A stretch of DNA of 64,000 nucleotides, from positions 1 to 64,000 of the forward strand of contig NZ_JARGER010000035.1 of assembly GCF_029210375.1 (NCBI RefSeq), written 5' to 3'. The notes under the pieces were generated by a model. It had not been told where the DNA came from, did not search any database, and was given only the letters and a program-made list of their open reading frames with translations. A program made the position numbers and the translations under genes. This DNA comes from Nocardioides sp. YIM 152315 (GTDB lineage Bacteria > Actinomycetota > Actinomycetes > Propionibacteriales > Nocardioidaceae). Shown one piece after another: positions 52,838 through 62,294 of this stretch. Each line of letters starts with the position of its first letter. Position 1 is the first letter of the stretch.

Positions 52838-55800
52838 TCAGCACCTCGCCTCCTTCAGGCTGTAGTCGGAGGTGATGGTGCGGCCCTTGAGGATGCGCAC
52901 GGTGCGGCTGGTCGGCTTGAAGCCGTCCTTGGCCACGATCACCGAGTAGGGGTTGCCTCTCGTGTCGAGCCACCACGCGTACTCGCCGTCCTCGTCGGTG
53001 AAGAGGCTGAGGTCCCCGGACCACCAGTCGAGCTGGACCGTCGCCTCGTCGATCGGGGCCACGGCGCCGGCACAGTCGGTGCCGTTGACGGTGCCCTGGA
53101 CCTTGCCCCAGCTGCGCGGCGGCGTGATGTTCATCGTTGCCGCCACCGGCTCCGTGTCGACGGGCGAGTCGGTCGCGAAGCTGATCCGCGCCGTGTAGGT
53201 GCCCGGCTGCTCGACCGCGGAGTCGAACGTCGCGATCACCTCGGCGCTGTCACCCGGCTCGAGCGTCAGCGTGGTCGGCTCGACGGTCAGCCACGGAACG
53301 CTGCTGCCCGTCTCGCCGGTCACGTTCAGCACCATGTGGAAGTCGGGGAACCCGAGCTCCGCGACGTCGACCGGCTCGGGCGTGCCGCAGGTCTCCGAGC
53401 GCAGGTACGTCGGAGCGGTCTGGCCCTGGTCGTTCGACCCGACGAAGAACGCCCGTCCGGTGCCCGCCTGGTCGGGTGCGTCGATCTCGACGACCAGGCT
53501 GGAGCCGGCCGGTGCCGTGCCCTCCACCGGGACCGTCACCAGGGTGAGGTCCTGCGGGCTCAGCGTCTCCTGGGTGCTCCCGATCAGCGTCATGTTCGCG
53601 TACTCGAGTGGACCGTCGAGCGTGTAGAGGTTGACGTTCATCGCCACGTCGCCGCCGCGGACGGTCTCGACCCCGAAGGACACGTTGGTCACGTTGAAGT
53701 CCGTGGTGATGTCGAAGTCCTCCAGCGGGAAGACCCGCAGCCAGCCGGTGTCCCGGGTCTCGCCGGTCGCCGAGTTGGAGCAGGCGATCGAGTTGGCCGA
53801 GGCGATCTCCTGCGACACCGACTCGGTGATGGTCACCTCGTCGTTCTGCCGCTTCGGCAGGCTCGGCGTCTTCGAGCGCCCGGGCTCGAGCCCGGAGGTG
53901 CCGAGCCGTGGACCCGTCTCCTTCGACGTGCCCAACGCGGACCCGCCGAGCTTCGACCCGGACGACTTCGCGGAGTCGCTGCTCCGGGCCGCCGTCGCCG
54001 CCGCGCCGACGTTGTCCATCTGACGCAGGCTGGTCGCCGTGCCCGTGCCGCCACCGAGCATCTCGAAGTCGCCACCGCCCGTGGACAGGTCCACAGTCAG
54101 CGGCGCCGTACCCGAGTTGGTGAGCGTGAGGGTGCGGTTGACCGTGCCGTTGCCCAACCGCCTCGTGACGGAGATGCTCGACTTGTCGACGGTCAGCTGA
54201 CCGGCCGCCAGGCGGAAGTTGGCCGTGGCCGTGCGGTTGCGCGGCACGTTCACGGTCTTGGTCTGCGACGTGTACTGCTCGGCGCTGGCCTCGAACGGGT
54301 GTCGTCCGGTCTGCGACGAGAACAGCTGGTAGAAGCCGTCGTCGAGCGCAGGGTCGTCCGGAGTCGCCTTCGTCGTGGCCGTGTCGTCGGGGTTGTCGAG
54401 GCTGGTGACCGTGGCGTCGTCGACACCGGCTCGACCGGTCGACCCGCGGACGTTGCCGACCACGAGACCGCCCTCGACGGGGTCGCAGGTGCGGTTGCCG
54501 ATGAAGACGTCGTCGACCTCCCACCACCACGCGTACGACGCGTCGTAGTAGCGGAAGCGGACCTGCACCGCGGACTCGCCGGCCGCCATCGGCAGCTCGA
54601 GCACGTCGGTGCGCGGGCCGCGCACGTCGGTCGTCTGGTGCAGCACCGTCTCCCAGGTCGCCCCGCCGTCGACGCTCACGTCGACGTCGGCGGAGTCGCC
54701 CAGGTTGTTGTAGTCCTGCGCGAACCCGACGACCGGTGCGGTCAGGTCGGACATGTCGACGACCGGCGAGACGAGCGAGGTGTCCTGCTCACCACCGGAG
54801 CCGTACTCGTCGCTGTCGACGATCGCGAAGCCGTCCTCGCCGCCGGTCAGGTTGTCCCGGGCTCCCGGGTTGTCGAAGGCCCAGACCTGGCCGGCGCCGG
54901 CCTCGTCGGTCACGCTCCAGCCGTCGGGGAGCGCCCCGCCGGAGAAGTCCTCGGTGACGCCGTCGGTGTTGTAGCGGTAGCCAGCGGCGATGCAGGTGCT
55001 GGCGTCGACCGGCACCGCGACGTCGTGGGTGACGTCGCCGCCGCCGACCTCGACGTCCGAGGTCGCCGGCAGGTAGCCGGGCAGGTCGGCGTCGACACTC
55101 ACCGAGTACGTCGAGCCGCTCGGCAGCTCGAGGCTGTAGTCGCCGGTCGACGGGTCCGTCCAGGTGTCCGGGGCCGGTCCGTCGACGGTGACCTTCGCGT
55201 AGAGCGGCCAGCCGTGGCCACCGCCGTCGGTCACGGTGCCGCGCACGGTCACCAGGGGCGCCGCCGTCAGGGCGAAGTCCTGCGTGGTGGTCGTGCCGGT
55301 CGTGACGGAGGCGTCGGCGCCCTCCGAGCCGTAGCCGAACGCCGAGGCCGACACGGCGTAGTCGCCGGTCGGGAGCCGCAGCGAGTAGCTGCCGTCGGCG
55401 TCGGTGGTGGTGGAGCGGTCGAACTCTCCGTCCACGTCGACGGTCGCACCCGCCAGCGGGTCGCCGGTCCCGGCGTCGGTCACGGTGCCCGCGAGGGTGC
55501 CGGTGTCGCCGACGGGAGCCGCCTCGATCAGGGCGAGCGCGTCGAGCCGGCCCTCACCGAAGACGTTGTTGTCGTCGGCGGTGCCGCCACAGGTCGTGCT
55601 GTCGACGTCGACCGCCGTGCCGTCGAGGAGCGCGCGCGTCCCCTCGATGTCGCCGCGCAGTGACGGAGCGGCGGACCACAGCAGTGCGATCGTGCCCGCC
55701 AGGTGCGGCGCGGCCATCGACGTACCGCTGGCGCTGCCGTAGCCGTTGCCGGGCACGCTGGAGCGCACGTTGACGCCGGGAGCGGAGATGTTCGGCTTGA

Positions 55801-56986
55801 TCTCACCGTCCTGGCCGGCGCCGCGCGAGGAGAAGCCCGCGATGGCGTTGTTCACGTCGTAGGCACCGACCGAGTAGTTGAGGATCCGGCTTCCAGGTGA
55901 ACCGCTGGTCTCACAGGACGGTCCGTTGTTGCCGTTGGACCAGCTGCCGAAGATGCCGGACGCCGCCCAGTCCTCCTCGATGTCCTCCATGAATGGGTCG
56001 TTGCTCGGGAGCTCGGTGCCCCACGAGTTGTTGATGATGTCGGGCCGCTTGCTGACGTCGGCGTTCTCGCCCTCGAGGTCGGTCGGCGCGAGCATCCACT
56101 GCCCGGAGTCGATCAGGGCCTGGTCGGAGGGGCAGCACCCGTTGGCGGTGATCCACGTCGCGCCGGGCGCGACACCGATCTGGTTGGCCCCGCCGTCGCT
56201 GCCGACCATGGTGCCCATCGTGTGGGTGCCGTGGCCGTCGTTGTCGCAGGGAGCGTCGCCGCACGAGCCGGCTGCGTCGAACCAGTTGTAGTTGTGGTCG
56301 AACGTGCCGTCGCCGTTGTTGCCCCGGTACTGGTTGACCAGTGCGGGGTGGTCGAACTGCGTGCCGGAGTCGATGCTGCCGACGACGATGCCCTCGCCGG
56401 TGTCGCCGAACTCGCTCCAGACGTCGTCGGCGTTGATGTTCGCGACGCCCCACTCGACCGCGTTGGGGGAGTGGACGTTCTCACCCTTCTTCGGCTGGGG
56501 GAGCTTGTAGCTGAAGGTCGGGTAGAGCGCCTCGACCTCGGCGTGGGTGGTGAGCTCCTCGGCCAGCTGCTGGCTGCCGCCCTGCACGCGGATCGCGTTG
56601 GTGGCCCAGAAGGCGTGGTACGAGGTGCCTTCGCCGTCGAGCAGCGCCTTGATGTCGGCCTGGCTGTCCCGGGCGACCTTCGACAGCCGGTCGTAGACGA
56701 ACTGGCCGCGCGCGGTGCGGTCCTTGATGGTGGGCGCCTTCGACAGGTCCGCACGGTCGGCGAACCGGATCCAGAACGAGGCGGAGCCCTTCTCGTCCAG
56801 CTGCTGGGCGAGCTTCGGCTTGATCTTGCCGAGCTCCGGATCACCCGGTGCTGCGGCGGCGGTGGTGGGTGCGGCGAGTGCCAGGACGCTCGTGACGAGC
56901 AGCAGACTGGCCAGAGCCACGAGGTGGCGCCGGGATCGTCCGGCGCCCCGGCCCCGCGAGCGGGGTACAGGCAGGCGTGGTGACAT
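52838..56986 (-). CDS. large secreted subtilisin-like serine protease (S8)
   Basis: A 1382-residue exported protease. A signal peptide (residues 20-46, TTAAAA) leads a propeptide (about 50-160) and an S8 catalytic domain (190-510) with Asp206 in GSIDSGTQFD, His252 in DGHGTHTMG and Ser423 in ASGTSMAAPH. Then come CarboxypepD_reg-like beta-sandwich repeats (GTVTDAGTGDPLAGATVDVDG), a MAM/immune-inhibitor-A-like domain, a further beta domain with choice-of-anchor features, and a final CarboxypepD_reg domain (VQGTVNGTDCAG). It should digest extracellular protein. The ATG at 56986 is chosen over an upstream start because GGGAGG precedes it. A divergent regulator gene and direct repeats lie upstream. 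Confidence 0.93.
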   Translation of the reverse strand: MSPRLPVPRSRGRGAGRSRRHLVALASLLLVTSVLALAAPTTAAAAPGDPELGKIKPKLAQQLDEKGSASFWIRFADRADLSKAPTIKDRTARGQFVYDRLSKVARDSQADIKALLDGEGTSYHAFWATNAIRVQGGSQQLAEELTTHAEVEALYPTFSYKLPQPKKGENVHSPNAVEWGVANINADDVWSEFGDTGEGIVVGSIDSGTQFDHPALVNQYRGNNGDGTFDHNYNWFDAAGSCGDAPCDNDGHGTHTMGTMVGSDGGANQIGVAPGATWITANGCCPSDQALIDSGQWMLAPTDLEGENADVSKRPDIINNSWGTELPSNDPFMEDIEEDWAASGIFGSWSNGNNGPSCETSGSPGSRILNYSVGAYDVNNAIAGFSSRGAGQDGEIKPNISAPGVNVRSSVPGNGYGSASGTSMAAPHLAGTIALLWSAAPSLRGDIEGTRALLDGTAVDVDSTTCGGTADDNNVFGEGRLDALALIEAAPVGDTGTLAGTVTDAGTGDPLAGATVDVDGEFDRSTTTDADGSYSLRLPTGDYAVSASAFGYGSEGADASVTTGTTTTQDFALTAAPLVTVRGTVTDGGGHGWPLYAKVTVDGPAPDTWTDPSTGDYSLELPSGSTYSVSVDADLPGYLPATSDVEVGGGDVTHDVAVPVDASTCIAAGYRYNTDGVTEDFSGGALPDGWSVTDEAGAGQVWAFDNPGARDNLTGGEDGFAIVDSDEYGSGGEQDTSLVSPVVDMSDLTAPVVGFAQDYNNLGDSADVDVSVDGGATWETVLHQTTDVRGPRTDVLELPMAAGESAVQVRFRYYDASYAWWWEVDDVFIGNRTCDPVEGGLVVGNVRGSTGRAGVDDATVTSLDNPDDTATTKATPDDPALDDGFYQLFSSQTGRHPFEASAEQYTSQTKTVNVPRNRTATANFRLAAGQLTVDKSSISVTRRLGNGTVNRTLTLTNSGTAPLTVDLSTGGGDFEMLGGGTGTATSLRQMDNVGAAATAARSSDSAKSSGSKLGGSALGTSKETGPRLGTSGLEPGRSKTPSLPKRQNDEVTITESVSQEIASANSIACSNSATGETRDTGWLRVFPLEDFDITTDFNVTNVSFGVETVRGGDVAMNVNLYTLDGPLEYANMTLIGSTQETLSPQDLTLVTVPVEGTAPAGSSLVVEIDAPDQAGTGRAFFVGSNDQGQTAPTYLRSETCGTPEPVDVAELGFPDFHMVLNVTGETGSSVPWLTVEPTTLTLEPGDSAEVIATFDSAVEQPGTYTARISFATDSPVDTEPVAATMNITPPRSWGKVQGTVNGTDCAGAVAPIDEATVQLDWWSGDLSLFTDEDGEYAWWLDTRGNPYSVIVAKDGFKPTSRTVRILKGRTITSDYSLKEARC

Positions 56987-57066
56987 GCGTGTTGGTCCTC
57001 CCGAGATCGGACCCCGGAGACGGGGTTGTCCCCGGGCCGGAGCGATGACGCTAGGGAGCGGGACGC

Positions 57067-57126
57067 GCGGGCGACAACGGGATCTTGTGGGCAACTTGCG
57101 GGCGATCCGCGGGCAACGCGGGCAAA
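57067..57126. promoter_or_regulatory. direct repeats in the subtilase/regulator intergenic region
   Basis: GCGGGCGAC (57067), GTGGGCAAC (57087), GCGGGCGAT (57098), GCGGGCAAC (57109) and GCGGGCAAA (57118) repeat with spacings of 20, 11, 11 and 9 bp. An 11-bp period of heptamer-like repeats is the usual site for OmpR/SARP-type winged-helix proteins. The divergent gene at 57232 encodes such a protein, so this is a plausible autoregulatory and protease-controlling site. Confidence 0.55.
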
Positions 57127-57199
57127 CCTGCGGCGACTTCGGGGCAGCCGCGGGGAATCCTTGCGGTCGACATTCCTTGACGACCCCGGAATCGATGCA

Positions 57200-57219
57200 C
57201 GAAGGTGTCTTTACCTTCG
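57200..57219 (+). promoter_or_regulatory. inverted repeat just upstream of the regulator start
   Basis: CGAAGGT and ACCTTCG form a 7-bp inverted repeat around GTCTTT, ending 12 bp before the GTG at 57232. The position suggests an operator or a translation-masking hairpin of the regulator gene. The evidence is the symmetry only. Confidence 0.4.
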
Positions 57220-57231
57220 AAAGGACGGGGT

Positions 57232-57879
57232 GTGTCTCTCGCTCGGGGAGAAAGACCGGTCCGTGTGGTGTCGGAGGAGCGCTCGTCGCTGCCCGGTGCC
57301 ACGGGACCTGCCATCGTGATCGCGGTGGCGCCCACGGCCGCGGATCGGGTACGGATCACCGACGCGGTCGGCAGTGCTGCGCCCGTGCTGCTGGTCGGCT
57401 CGGTGCGCGAGGCCGTGCGCCTGCTGCAACGTGACGTCTCGTTGGCGGGTACGGCGGAGCCGGAGGCGGTGGGGCGGTCCGGGCCGGGTGCCGCCGTCGA
57501 CGCGGTCGGGCTCCGATCCGTCGTCGAGCGGGTCGAGCCGGTCGAGCCGGAGCCGAGCGAGCCGGAGCACGCGGTGGACTTCGTGATCGACTCCGACGCC
57601 AGGGTGGTGCGGTGCGGGGACCGGCTGGCGGACCTGTCGCCCCTGGAGCACGACCTGTTGGTCAGCCTGCACCAGGCGGGTGGACACATCCGGACGTTCG
57701 CGTGGCTGCAGAAGCACGTGTGGCACAACGACCACCAGGGCAGCCGGTCGCACGTGCAGAGCGTCGTGAAGCGGCTGCGCCGCAAGCTCGGCGAGATCGG
57801 CAGCCCGGTGCAGATCGACGGCGTCCGCGGCGTCGGGCTGCGGCTGGTGGCGGACGCGGTCGACCGCTACCTCGGCTGA
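57232..57879 (+). CDS. winged-helix (Trans_reg_C) transcriptional regulator
   Basis: A 215-residue protein. Residues 115-210 are an OmpR/PhoB-type winged helix (LSPLEHDLLVSLHQAG, WLQKHVWHNDHQGSRSHVQSVVKRLRRKL and the DGVRGVGLRLV wing). The first 100 residues look like a degenerate receiver (IVIAVAPTAADRVRITDAVG) without a clear phospho-acceptor, followed by an acidic, Pro/Glu-rich linker (VEPVEPEPSEPEH). The GTG at 57232 has AAAGGACGG before it; the earlier GTG at 57205 has none. It is divergent from the secreted subtilase, with repeats between, and is the likely regulator of that gene. Confidence 0.85.
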   Translation: MSLARGERPVRVVSEERSSLPGATGPAIVIAVAPTAADRVRITDAVGSAAPVLLVGSVREAVRLLQRDVSLAGTAEPEAVGRSGPGAAVDAVGLRSVVERVEPVEPEPSEPEHAVDFVIDSDARVVRCGDRLADLSPLEHDLLVSLHQAGGHIRTFAWLQKHVWHNDHQGSRSHVQSVVKRLRRKLGEIGSPVQIDGVRGVGLRLVADAVDRYLG

Positions 57880-57894
57880 CGGCCGGCTCGAGCG

Positions 57895-58362
57895 CTACGC
57901 CACGCTCGCGGCGTCCGCCGCGGCCTCGAGATCGGCGATCACGACCTTCTGCATCCGCATCAGCGCCGCGATCGCGGCCCGCGCGCGGGCGGCGTCGGCG
58001 TCGGAGACGAGCTCGTAGAGCCGGGTCGGCACGATCTGCCAGGACAGCCCGAACCGGTCTTCCAGCCACGCGCAGCTGCCCGCCCGGCCGCCGTCGACGA
58101 GCGTGTCCCAGTAGTAGTCGACCTCGGACTGGTCGGCGCAGCTGACGCTGAGCGAGATGGTCTCGGTGAAGCCGGCGTGCACCGGTCCGCCGTTGATGCC
58201 GCGGAACGCACGACCGTCCAGCGTCCACTCCACGGCCAGCACCCGACCGTGGTCGTCGCGCGACACACCGGTGACCGCCGAGTTGGGGAAGACGCGCGTG
58301 TAGAACTCCACGGCCTCCACGAGGTTGTCGTCGAACCACAGGCAGGTGCTGATCTCGGGCAT
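57895..58362 (-). CDS. VOC-superfamily (PhnB-like) protein
   Basis: A 155-residue VOC-fold protein of the PhnB/3-dmu-9_3-mt type. It has the typical start TCLWFDDNLVEAVEFYTRVFPN, a middle GGPVHAGFTETISLSVSC, and an end GLSWQIVPTRLYELVSDADA. Such proteins bind metals or small ligands; many have no known substrate. It is convergent with the winged-helix regulator across 15 bp. The ATG at 58362 is standard. Confidence 0.88.
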   Translation of the reverse strand: MPEISTCLWFDDNLVEAVEFYTRVFPNSAVTGVSRDDHGRVLAVEWTLDGRAFRGINGGPVHAGFTETISLSVSCADQSEVDYYWDTLVDGGRAGSCAWLEDRFGLSWQIVPTRLYELVSDADAARARAAIAALMRMQKVVIADLEAAADAASVA

Positions 58363-58463
58363 GCCACTCCGACCGGGCCCGGGCGGTCAACTCATCGCAG
58401 GCGCCGCGGATCTGGCTCGTTCGGGTCATGCCGAGCGGGCTGGTGGGGGGGCACCCTGAGGGG

Positions 58464-61400
58464 ATGGCAGGACCGCAAGCCCCCCGGGAAGAGCTCCGCC
58501 TGGCCGTCGTCCTCAACGGCGGGGTCAGCCTCGCCGTCTGGATCGGGGGAGTGGCGCTCGAGATCGACCGACTCACGCGCGGGGACCGCGTCTACGGCGA
58601 GCTGCTGCGGATGCTCGACATGAGCGCCCGCGCCGACGTGATCACCGGGACCTCCGCCGGCGGCATCAACGGGGCCGCACTCGCGCTGGCGCAGGTCAAC
58701 GACCACGCCGACCTGCGCGGCCTGCGGGACCTGTGGGCCGCGCAGGGACGGATGGAGACGCTGCTGCGCACGCCCTTCCAGGGCCAGCCGGCGTCGCTGC
58801 TGCGAGGCGACGAGTACTTCCTCCCGTCGCTGGAGCGGGCGCTGCGCGGGCTGGCGGTGGACTACGCCCCGATCGGTCCGGACCGCCGGCCGATCCACCT
58901 CGGGGTCACGACCACGCTCCTCGACGGTGCCCGGACCGTCACCTCGGACGCGCTCGGCCAGGCGCTGCCGCAGGAGCTGCACGCCGGGCTGCTGACGTTC
59001 AAGCACCTCGAGAACGACGGACAGGACGACTTCGCCGAGGACCAGATCGGCGAGACCGTACGCCGTCTCGCGCTCGCCGCCCGGTCGTCGGCGAGCTTCC
59101 CGGTCGCGTTCGAGCCGTCGTTCCTGCCCGTCGGCACGGCCGTGTCGGGCAACGGCCGGCCGGACATGACGATGGTCGCCGACTGGGTCGACCCGACCGG
59201 GCCCGTCGACCAGTCGCACTTCGCCGTCGACGGCGGCGCGATGGTCAACACGCCCACGCTGCCCGCGCTCGAGGTGATCGACAGCCTGCCGGCGAGCACG
59301 TCGGTCCGCCGCGTGATGCTGCTGGTCTTCCCGCACGCGCCGAGCGTCCGGGAGCGCCCGGCAGCGGACGAGCACGACCCGCCCACGGTCGTCGAGGCGC
59401 TGACCGGACTCGCGCACGCGACCCGCAGCGAGGCCGGCCGCACCCACGTGGAGAAGGTGGAGGAGCACAACCGGCGGGCGGCGGCGCGCCGGTTCGGTCG
59501 CGCCGACGTGCTGATCAGCCTGCAACGCAGCACGAACAACGGCCTGGCCGAGATGCTGGGTGGGCTGTTCGGCACCCTCTACCCGCACTACCGCGAGCTG
59601 CGGCTGCGGCGGGCCGCACGCGACCTCGCCGAACGGGTCCCCGCCCGGCGCGGCTGGTCCTACGACCGCGTGCTCACCGCGGTCGAGCAGGCGCAGGCAC
59701 GCGTCGACGCCCGCGACGGCCTGCCGTACGTCGTCGCCACGGCGGCGGCCGACTCGTGGCGGTTCGACCCGGACCGCGGCTGGCCGTGGGGCGTCACGAC
59801 GGCCGAGCACCTGGCCGACGACGCGCTCGACCTCGCGCGGCGGCTGGTGCGCCTCGACTGCACCGCGGAGGAGCGGCTCCTGGTCGAGCAGGAGCGGATG
59901 GCGCTCTTCGCCGTACGACGGGGCGTGGAGGACGCGCGCAGGCGCTTCGACGACGTGTGGTTCCAGGGGATCCTCAGCGGCCTGCCGCCGAAGGCGTCGT
60001 ACTGGCAGGTCCGACTAGACGCCCAGCAGCGTGCCTACCTCGGCGGTCGCACGCTGGAGGCGACGGACTTCGCCGAGCTCACCTCCGAGCCGGAGCGGCG
60101 GGTGAGGCTCGCGGACGCCGTCAACGAGACCTACCCGGAGCGGAAGCTGGGGGACGCCGTCGGGGCCAGTCTGGTCGCCCTCGCGACGTCGCTGCGCGAG
60201 CTGACCGCGACCGTCACCCGGCTCGCGGCCGCCGCCACCGGGGACGACCAGCTCGCGCTGCTGGCCTGGCAGCGGCTCCTGACGGAGGCCCCCGACGAAG
60301 AGGCTCTGATCACCGAGCTGGTGCGCCTCGACGTGGTGACGACCTGCCTGAGCAACGCACCCGAGCGGGGCTCCGAGCAGCTGGTCGAGCTCGTGCAGGT
60401 GAGCCTGCAGACCGCCAACGTCTTCGCCCAGGTGACGACGCAGGGCACCGACAAGCTCGGAGGCGCGCGACTGGGGAGGTTCGCGGGGTTCCTCAAGGAG
60501 TCCTGGCGGATCAACGACTGGATCTGGGGCCGGCTCGACGCCGCCACGATGCTCTGCCGGGTCCTGCTCCAGCCCGAGCGGATGCGGAGGGCGCGCGCCG
60601 AGGCCGAGCGGCGCGGTGAGCCGTGGCCGGCCACGGCCGAGCAGTGGGTCGACGAGTGGGTGGCACGGCTCTTCGAGGGGCGCGACCCGGGGCCCGGGTT
60701 CCTCTCGGTCCGGGAGCGGGCGGTCGCGGAGATGCACCGCTGCGTCTACACCGACACCGCCGACCTGCCGCCGACCCTGGACGCGGTCGCCGGGCTGTTC
60801 GCCTGGGCGATCCAGGCGGACGTGGCGGCCGAGGACCTGCCTGCTCTGCGCGACGCGATCGCCGCCGATCGCCGCGAGGGTGCGACGCAGGCGTCGTACG
60901 GCGCCCGCTTCGTCGAGGACAACGCTGCCCTGCTCGACCGGCTCAAGGGTCTGGGGCCGGTGCCGCTCGCGTCGAACGACCCGAGCCTTCCTGAGTCGGT
61001 CGACCCGAGGTCCGCCGAACGGCGTGGCCTCGGCCTGGACGGCCTGCGGGCCTTCGACCGTGCGGGCGTGGGGCGCGAGCCGCTCGACGCCGAGGCGTCC
61101 GGGGACCTGCTGATCCGCACGGGCGTGACCGCGGTCGCCGTCGGCGCCACCGTGCTCGACAGCCCGAAGCTCGGCGTGCCGGCGGCCAAACCGCTGACCC
61201 GCACGATCCGCGGGGTGGCGCTGTTGCCCTACTGGGTGGCCCGGGGCCTCACGGGCGGTGCCCGCATCGGCAACACGGTCGCGATCGCCGTGCTGGCGCT
61301 CGGTGCCGCGATGCTCGCGCTCTCGCTCGTCCTGTCGGAGACGCCGCGGTGGGTGGCCCTGATCGGGGTCTCCGCCGTGCTCTTCGGCTTCGCGTACGCG

Positions 61401-62285
61401 GCCCTGCGCACCGGCAGCCTGCTGCACGGGATCGTGCTGCTCGCGCCCGTCGTCCCCCTGGTCGCGTACGCCGTGACGCAGCAGGTCCGGCCGGCCGAGA
61501 CCAGCCTGCCCACGCTCGCGGTGCTGCCCTTCGTCGCGGCGCTGATCGCCGGCCTGGTCGTGCTCGGGTCGCTTCCGGCCCTGGTGCGCACGCCGTTCGC
61601 GGTCGTCGACGGCTGGGTGGGGCGGCGGACGCTGATCGCGCTCATCGTCGCCGCCGGGGTGCTCGAGGTGGCGACCGTGGTCGTCATTGCGCTGCTCGTC
61701 TCGTGGAGGCCGGCCGCCGTCGTCCTCCTCGTCGCGGTCGTCGTCGACGCGGCGACCTGGCTCGCACAGCGGGAGTCGTCGGCGTTCCGGGTCCGCTTCC
61801 AGGCCGTCGGCGGCTGGGTCGAGGACCGGCTGGTGCACCCGCAGGCGGTGGCCGGGGCGTGGGCGTGCGTCTACGCACTGCTGACCGCGGCGGCAGGCGT
61901 GGTGCTGTGGCTGCTGGTGCGCGGGCTCGACGACGACCTGCGCTTCGGCTCCGGCGAGCACCGGGGCGACCTGACCGCCACCGGCGTCGCCCTGTGGGCG
62001 TCGGTGATCGGCGCGCTCGTGATGACGGTGCTGCTCGCGGTGCTCGTCCTGGCGCTGCCGAGGCGGGCGCGGAGCCGCTTCGCCGATGAGCTCGAGCGCC
62101 AGGCGCGCCTGGGCGTGCTCCCGGTGGGGGCGAGCCTCGACGAGACCCGGGACCTGCTCGTGCGACGCCTGCGCACGCGCGGCACGGCGTACGTCTACCT
62201 GACCGAGGTGGTGGGCGCCGAGCTCGTGCTCTCCGACATCGGCGACCGGCTTGCCCAGCGGCTGTGGCACGCGGGCGCCTCCTAG
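58464..62285 (+). CDS. large membrane-associated patatin-like phospholipase (DUF3376-type)
   Basis: About 1273 residues. The N-terminal 300 residues are a patatin-like lipase: an oxyanion Gly-rich stretch (VVLNGGVSLAVWIGGV), nucleophile Ser64 in TGTSAGGING and the catalytic Asp256 in AVDGGAM, forming a Ser-Asp dyad. A long helical middle region carries the DUF3376-type sequence of actinobacterial patatin-related proteins. The last 350 residues have about eight hydrophobic helices (for example IGNTVAIAVLALGAAMLALSL), so the enzyme is membrane-embedded and likely cleaves membrane or storage lipids. The start at 58464 is uncertain; an ATG 12 codons earlier is possible. It is followed 9 bp later by nadE. 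Confidence 0.9.
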   Translation: MAGPQAPREELRLAVVLNGGVSLAVWIGGVALEIDRLTRGDRVYGELLRMLDMSARADVITGTSAGGINGAALALAQVNDHADLRGLRDLWAAQGRMETLLRTPFQGQPASLLRGDEYFLPSLERALRGLAVDYAPIGPDRRPIHLGVTTTLLDGARTVTSDALGQALPQELHAGLLTFKHLENDGQDDFAEDQIGETVRRLALAARSSASFPVAFEPSFLPVGTAVSGNGRPDMTMVADWVDPTGPVDQSHFAVDGGAMVNTPTLPALEVIDSLPASTSVRRVMLLVFPHAPSVRERPAADEHDPPTVVEALTGLAHATRSEAGRTHVEKVEEHNRRAAARRFGRADVLISLQRSTNNGLAEMLGGLFGTLYPHYRELRLRRAARDLAERVPARRGWSYDRVLTAVEQAQARVDARDGLPYVVATAAADSWRFDPDRGWPWGVTTAEHLADDALDLARRLVRLDCTAEERLLVEQERMALFAVRRGVEDARRRFDDVWFQGILSGLPPKASYWQVRLDAQQRAYLGGRTLEATDFAELTSEPERRVRLADAVNETYPERKLGDAVGASLVALATSLRELTATVTRLAAAATGDDQLALLAWQRLLTEAPDEEALITELVRLDVVTTCLSNAPERGSEQLVELVQVSLQTANVFAQVTTQGTDKLGGARLGRFAGFLKESWRINDWIWGRLDAATMLCRVLLQPERMRRARAEAERRGEPWPATAEQWVDEWVARLFEGRDPGPGFLSVRERAVAEMHRCVYTDTADLPPTLDAVAGLFAWAIQADVAAEDLPALRDAIAADRREGATQASYGARFVEDNAALLDRLKGLGPVPLASNDPSLPESVDPRSAERRGLGLDGLRAFDRAGVGREPLDAEASGDLLIRTGVTAVAVGATVLDSPKLGVPAAKPLTRTIRGVALLPYWVARGLTGGARIGNTVAIAVLALGAAMLALSLVLSETPRWVALIGVSAVLFGFAYAALRTGSLLHGIVLLAPVVPLVAYAVTQQVRPAETSLPTLAVLPFVAALIAGLVVLGSLPALVRTPFAVVDGWVGRRTLIALIVAAGVLEVATVVVIALLVSWRPAAVVLLVAVVVDAATWLAQRESSAFRVRFQAVGGWVEDRLVHPQAVAGAWACVYALLTAAAGVVLWLLVRGLDDDLRFGSGEHRGDLTATGVALWASVIGALVMTVLLAVLVLALPRRARSRFADELERQARLGVLPVGASLDETRDLLVRRLRTRGTAYVYLTEVVGAELVLSDIGDRLAQRLWHAGAS

Positions 62286-62294
62286 ACTCGCGGC

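Noticed and set aside
56987-57126. CRISPR array suggested by repeats upstream of the subtilase
   Set aside because: Repeat units are only about 9 bp, with spacings of 9-20 bp, far too short for CRISPR repeats and spacers, and there are no cas genes.
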